64,000 nucleotides of DNA from Berkiella sp050247135. Its GTDB lineage: Bacteria > Pseudomonadota > Gammaproteobacteria > Berkiellales > Berkiellaceae. The DNA lies in assembly GCA_050247135.1 (NCBI GenBank), contig JBFWUT010000003.1, positions 1-64,000 on the forward strand, given 5' to 3'. Position numbers and translations under genes: made by a program. Shown in pieces: positions 62,726 through 64,000 of this stretch (position 1 is its first letter; the number at the start of each line of letters is the position of its first letter). The notes below the pieces were generated by a model that was given only the letters and a program-made list of their open reading frames with translations, did not search any database and was not told the DNA's origin.

Positions 62726-64000
62726 ACTTCCTTGGCTTTATAGAAACAGCGTTCTCTTTAACTTCCTTGTTTGACGTTTTTATCTCATTTATTAAAACCG
62801 CGAGCGGACTCTTTGCTTCATCTTTCCAAACATGTTTGGTTTGATTATGGAGATCTTCGATCGTTTTTAGTGTATGCCCTTTGGCTGATAGTGTTTGTTG
62901 AATAAACTCAACAACACTGCGTCCTGTTGAGGCATATGATTTTTCTATGTTATCCATGCCATTTTGAAGAACTAACAGATCACTGACATCTTTTCGACAA
63001 GAAGCTAACTGCTCGTCACGAAGATTTGTTTGTGTTGACGTTCTTAAAGGGGTAAAAATGAGTTGGCTAGGTTGTTCCAATTTGCCGAGTTTTGCATCAA
63101 CTTTAGGATCAAGGTTAGCGATGGTTCCATACTGGTTAACAACATTCGCTTTAAACTCAACCAGTTTTTGTGCAAATAACACATTATTACCTTGTACTTT
63201 AGCATGTATTGCCTCTGCGAGTAATTTTACAAATGGATCACTATCTGAACGATATGTGTTCAAATCACTTTGCAGGTTTTGTAGTGCTTGCGCTCCAAAA
63301 GGGTTTTGGGATAATGATTTACTGTGATCGATATAGTTGGCAAGAAAGACGATTTTACTGAGCGCTCTTGGACTGATAGGGGGCACTGTGCTGGGCATAG
63401 GTTGTTGGGTAGCTGTGTTTGTGGGGGGCATGCGTTGCGGAATCGGAACAACAGTCGCTGTTGGCATGTCTTGTGGTTTCGTCTGAGCAATGGGTGGTTG
63501 TTGATTGCCGACAGAAGCTTTAGCAACTTGAGTCTGTTTCTGAGGATTTCGGAATAGATCTCTTACTGCGCTTCGCCAAGATTTTATTTGACGTATGACC
63601 GGGTTTTCTTTCTTTTCTTTCACCACCACGCCTGTTGGTGTAATCTGATTTTGAAGATTACGATAAATAGTTAATTGCTTTTCTGTGCTTTTTAGCGCAG
63701 CAAGGGGCTTCTGAGTATCCTTTTTGACGTTTTCATTAGACTTCACTCGCGCATTGGAATAAGCCTTATACACCTCTGATAATTTATCACTCAGCTTCCG
63801 AAGCTCCGAGGAAGTGAGGCGATGGTTTGAATACAGTTGCTCAAACTCCTTCAATTGTTTATTTAAATCGCTGCATTGTTCTTTTCCAGCAAGTTTATTC
63901 AGTGTTTTTGCCTCAGTTTTAAGGTGATTATAAAATCGATTGATTTCAAATAGCGTCTTTTGGGCAGCTATTTTCTCTCTTAAAACAGCAAATTGAGCTT
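62724..64000 (-). CDS. unknown coiled-coil/Pro-rich protein, N-terminus beyond the window
   Basis: The frame is open from the right edge to the stop at 62724. A TTG at 63854 is only an internal codon: upstream codons also read as good helical protein (AAQKTLFEINRFYNHLKTEA), so the real start lies beyond 64000. Visible residues total about 425: a helical N-terminal part, a Pro/Gln/Thr-rich linker (PIPQRMPPTNTATQQPMPST), then a helical domain (SPFVKLLAEAIHAKV-type, LVEFKANVVNQY) and a basic end SIKPRK. No signal visible. Family not recognised; effector-like composition. Confidence 0.65.
   Translation of the reverse strand, partial: AQFAVLREKIAAQKTLFEINRFYNHLKTEAKTLNKLAGKEQCSDLNKQLKEFEQLYSNHRLTSSELRKLSDKLSEVYKAYSNARVKSNENVKKDTQKPLAALKSTEKQLTIYRNLQNQITPTGVVVKEKKENPVIRQIKSWRSAVRDLFRNPQKQTQVAKASVGNQQPPIAQTKPQDMPTATVVPIPQRMPPTNTATQQPMPSTVPPISPRALSKIVFLANYIDHSKSLSQNPFGAQALQNLQSDLNTYRSDSDPFVKLLAEAIHAKVQGNNVLFAQKLVEFKANVVNQYGTIANLDPKVDAKLGKLEQPSQLIFTPLRTSTQTNLRDEQLASCRKDVSDLLVLQNGMDNIEKSYASTGRSVVEFIQQTLSAKGHTLKTIEDLHNQTKHVWKDEAKSPLAVLINEIKTSNKEVKENAVSIKPRK

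Noticed and set aside
63854..63854. TTG at 63854 as the start of the right-edge gene
   Set aside because: The frame stays open with plausible helical protein sequence to the window edge, so the start is outside.

Overview
The window looks like the chromosome of a moderately AT-rich gammaproteobacterium that lives inside eukaryotic cells, most likely a member of the Legionellales (Coxiella/Legionella/Berkiella-like). The evidence is a gammaproteobacterial housekeeping block (lolB-ispE-tRNA-Gln-prs-rplY-pth-ychF and hemA-prfA-prmC), a plastid/Rickettsia/Chlamydia-type ATP/ADP translocase, a Pht-like MFS transporter, and many host-directed-looking proteins: a eukaryotic-like Ser/Thr kinase, an ankyrin/F-box protein, coiled-coil proteins, low-complexity proteins and a 3174-residue SecA-like ATPase. 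The genus is inference; no rRNA gene or secretion-system gene is in the window.

Layout. 1-950: edge of an unknown gene, a decayed prophage tail region, a double-glycine-leader peptide and copies of a short dispersed repeat. 981-9421: methyltransferase, ATP/ADP translocase, OprP-like porin, two tandem small Cys-containing exported proteins, an LRR-like protein, a protein kinase, and a thioesterase pseudogene. 9418-13313: aapJQMP amino-acid ABC transporter on the minus strand. 13325-25500: accessory island of mostly unrecognised proteins, with a second double-glycine peptide, a possible clan-CD-like protein, decayed genes with an abrupt 85% GC patch, and the ankyrin/F-box gene. 25677-26644: IS66 and AAA-ATPase debris. 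26665-34886: exported methyltransferase with an MFS transporter, a membrane-protein paralogue pair, an M20 amidohydrolase and a remnant of a second one, GNAT and APH(6)-like enzymes. 35060-40484: signalling cluster with a histidine kinase broken by one in-frame stop, a hybrid kinase, a FIST sensor and a REC-HATPase protein. 40526-46586: housekeeping genes and a L,D-transpeptidase. 46756-56280: the giant SecA-like protein. 56277-64000: esterase, TPR protein, hemA-prfA-prmC, a third double-glycine-type peptide, and an unknown protein running off the right edge.

How it fits together. The translocase, porin, Pht-like carrier and amino-acid ABC transporter suggest heavy dependence on host energy and nutrients. 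The unrecognised proteins between the housekeeping blocks look like an effector repertoire, several carrying short basic nuclear-localisation-like motifs at a terminus. Pseudogenes (thioesterase, histidine kinase, IS66, ATPase, M20 remnant, phage genes) indicate continuing genome decay. The least-described items are the giant SecA-like ATPase and the three unlinked double-glycine-leader peptides that have no transporter nearby.
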